Part shown: one piece after another, positions 14,687 to 15,399 of the stretch
How positions within the stretch are numbered: position 1 is the first letter of the stretch
Layout: each line of letters begins with the position of its first letter
Assembly: GCA_003140275.1 (NCBI GenBank)
Contig: PLJQ01000509.1
Span: 1-15,399, forward strand
Source of the DNA: Limisphaerales bacterium
GTDB taxonomy: Bacteria; Verrucomicrobiota; Verrucomicrobiia; Limisphaerales; PALSA-1396
Direction of reading: 5' to 3'
Length of the DNA stretch: 15,399 nucleotides
Program-made: the position numbers and the translations under genes
The notes under the pieces: generated by a model
The model's input: only the letters and a program-made list of their open reading frames with translations
What the model was told of the DNA's origin: nothing
Databases searched by the model: none

Positions 14687-15319
14687 ATGAAGCCCATCAA
14701 AGTTGCCATTGTAGAGGACAACCGCGAAATCCGTGAAGGCTTGGCCTTGCTGATCAACGGTTCGCCGAACTTTCAGTGTGTTCTTGCCTGTGCCAGCGCT
14801 GAAGCGGCACTGATCGAAATTCCACGGCACCAGCCCGACGTTGTGTTGATGGACATCGGGCTGCCCGGCATTTCCGGCATCGAATGTATCCGTCGACTAA
14901 AAGAACTGGCACCGAAAACGCAGATGATGATGCTGACGGTCTTTGAAGATCATGACAAAATCTTCCAGTCCCTGGCCGTCGGTGCCAGCGGATATTTGAT
15001 TAAGAAAACACCGCCGGTCAAAGTGCTCGAAGCCATCCAAGAATTATATAACGGAGGTTCCCCAATGTCCAACCAGATTGCCCGCCGCGTGGTGCAGGTG
15101 TTCCAGACTCCGGTGCGTTCCAGCGAGGCAGTCGAACGGCTGTCTGAGCGAGAACAGGAAATTCTGACCCATCTTGCTCAAGGTTTTCTTTACAAGGAAA
15201 TTGCCGAGGCCCTTGGTATCAGTACCGATACCGTCCGTACCCATGTCCGTAATATCTACGAAAAACTCCACGTTCACACGCGCACCGGTGCCCTCTTGAA
15301 AGCGTTTCCCAAGTTCTAA
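14687..15319 (+). CDS. NarL/FixJ-family response regulator (REC-LuxR HTH)
   Basis: A 210-residue transcription regulator. REC ~4-120 shows E10/D11, phospho-Asp 56 (VVLMDIGLPG), T84 and K106. The LuxR-type helix-turn-helix occupies ~150-208 with LSEREQEILTHLAQG, KEIAEALGISTDTVRTHVRNIYEKL. Length and domain order are standard. It lies 199 bp after the propeller kinase on the same strand, and the kinase belongs to the HisKA_3 class that normally pairs with NarL-type regulators, so the two form a likely two-component system. ATG 14687 is preferred over the TTG directly before it; AGGA at 14665 is too far upstream to be a good ribosome site. The DNA target is unknown. It is also the only DNA-binding output protein in the window, hence the sole local candidate to receive phosphate from the HPt-like end of the hybrid kinase, though nothing supports that directly. 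Confidence 0.93.
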   Translation: MKPIKVAIVEDNREIREGLALLINGSPNFQCVLACASAEAALIEIPRHQPDVVLMDIGLPGISGIECIRRLKELAPKTQMMMLTVFEDHDKIFQSLAVGASGYLIKKTPPVKVLEAIQELYNGGSPMSNQIARRVVQVFQTPVRSSEAVERLSEREQEILTHLAQGFLYKEIAEALGISTDTVRTHVRNIYEKLHVHTRTGALLKAFPKF

Positions 15320-15381
15320 CCACGCCTCACCGAAACCGCCGAGCAACATCTTCAGATTTTTTCCCAACAGAACGCCCGGCT

Positions 15382-15399
15382 AGCAGCCTGTCGGACTTA
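15382..15399. mobile_element. Possible insertion-sequence end at the right edge
   Basis: AGCAGCCTGTCGGACTTA at the window edge resembles, from memory, terminal inverted repeats of insertion sequences found in planctomycetes and verrucomicrobia. Only one short end is visible and no transposase is in the window, so this is tentative. Confidence 0.2.

Overview
The window looks like chromosomal DNA of a Gram-negative bacterium with moderate GC content, most likely a member of the Verrucomicrobiota (Pedosphaera/Limisphaerales type). That placement is an inference from gene style, namely a periplasmic 'regulator propeller' histidine kinase, a Wsp-type chemosensory operon and large hybrid kinases. 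No rRNA or other phylogenetic marker is present. All supported genes are on the + strand.

Layout. (1) 1-756: the 3' part of a transaldolase gene, cut by the left window edge. (2) 757-1145: a non-coding gap holding the likely promoter region of the next operon. (3) 1146-11036: one tightly packed operon of seven genes with gaps of 15 bp or less, or short overlaps. Its order is MCP, CheW, CheR-TPR, Cys-motif CheW, CheA-REC, CheB, REC-hybrid kinase. The first six genes match wspA-B-C-D-E-F of pseudomonads in order, domain content and signature motifs. (4) 11037-11442: a non-coding gap with an orphan Shine-Dalgarno sequence and two adjacent palindromes. (5) 11443-14487: a sensor kinase with 14 propeller blades, a Y_Y_Y domain, one C-proximal membrane helix and a NarL-type kinase core. 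(6) 14687-15319: its probable NarL/LuxR-type response regulator. (7) 15320-15399: short 3' flank, with a possible insertion-sequence end at the right edge.

How it works together. In the known Wsp pathway the membrane receptor WspA, coupled through WspB and WspD to the kinase WspE and tuned by the methyltransferase WspC and methylesterase WspF, phosphorylates WspR, a REC-GGDEF protein that makes cyclic-di-GMP. Here the seventh protein keeps a strikingly WspR-like receiver and stalk. The GGDEF domain is replaced by a hybrid kinase module: HisKA-HATPase, a degenerate REC, an intact REC and a C-terminal HPt-like domain. This is the main discovery of the window: a Wsp array whose output appears to be a phosphorelay instead of cyclic-di-GMP synthesis. 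No DNA-binding or enzymatic output domain lies in the operon, so the final target must be encoded elsewhere. The NarL-type regulator downstream is one untested possibility.

The propeller kinase gene also contains five tandem 7-bp units in frame between the propeller and the Y_Y_Y domain. A change of one unit would shift the frame and remove the kinase core.
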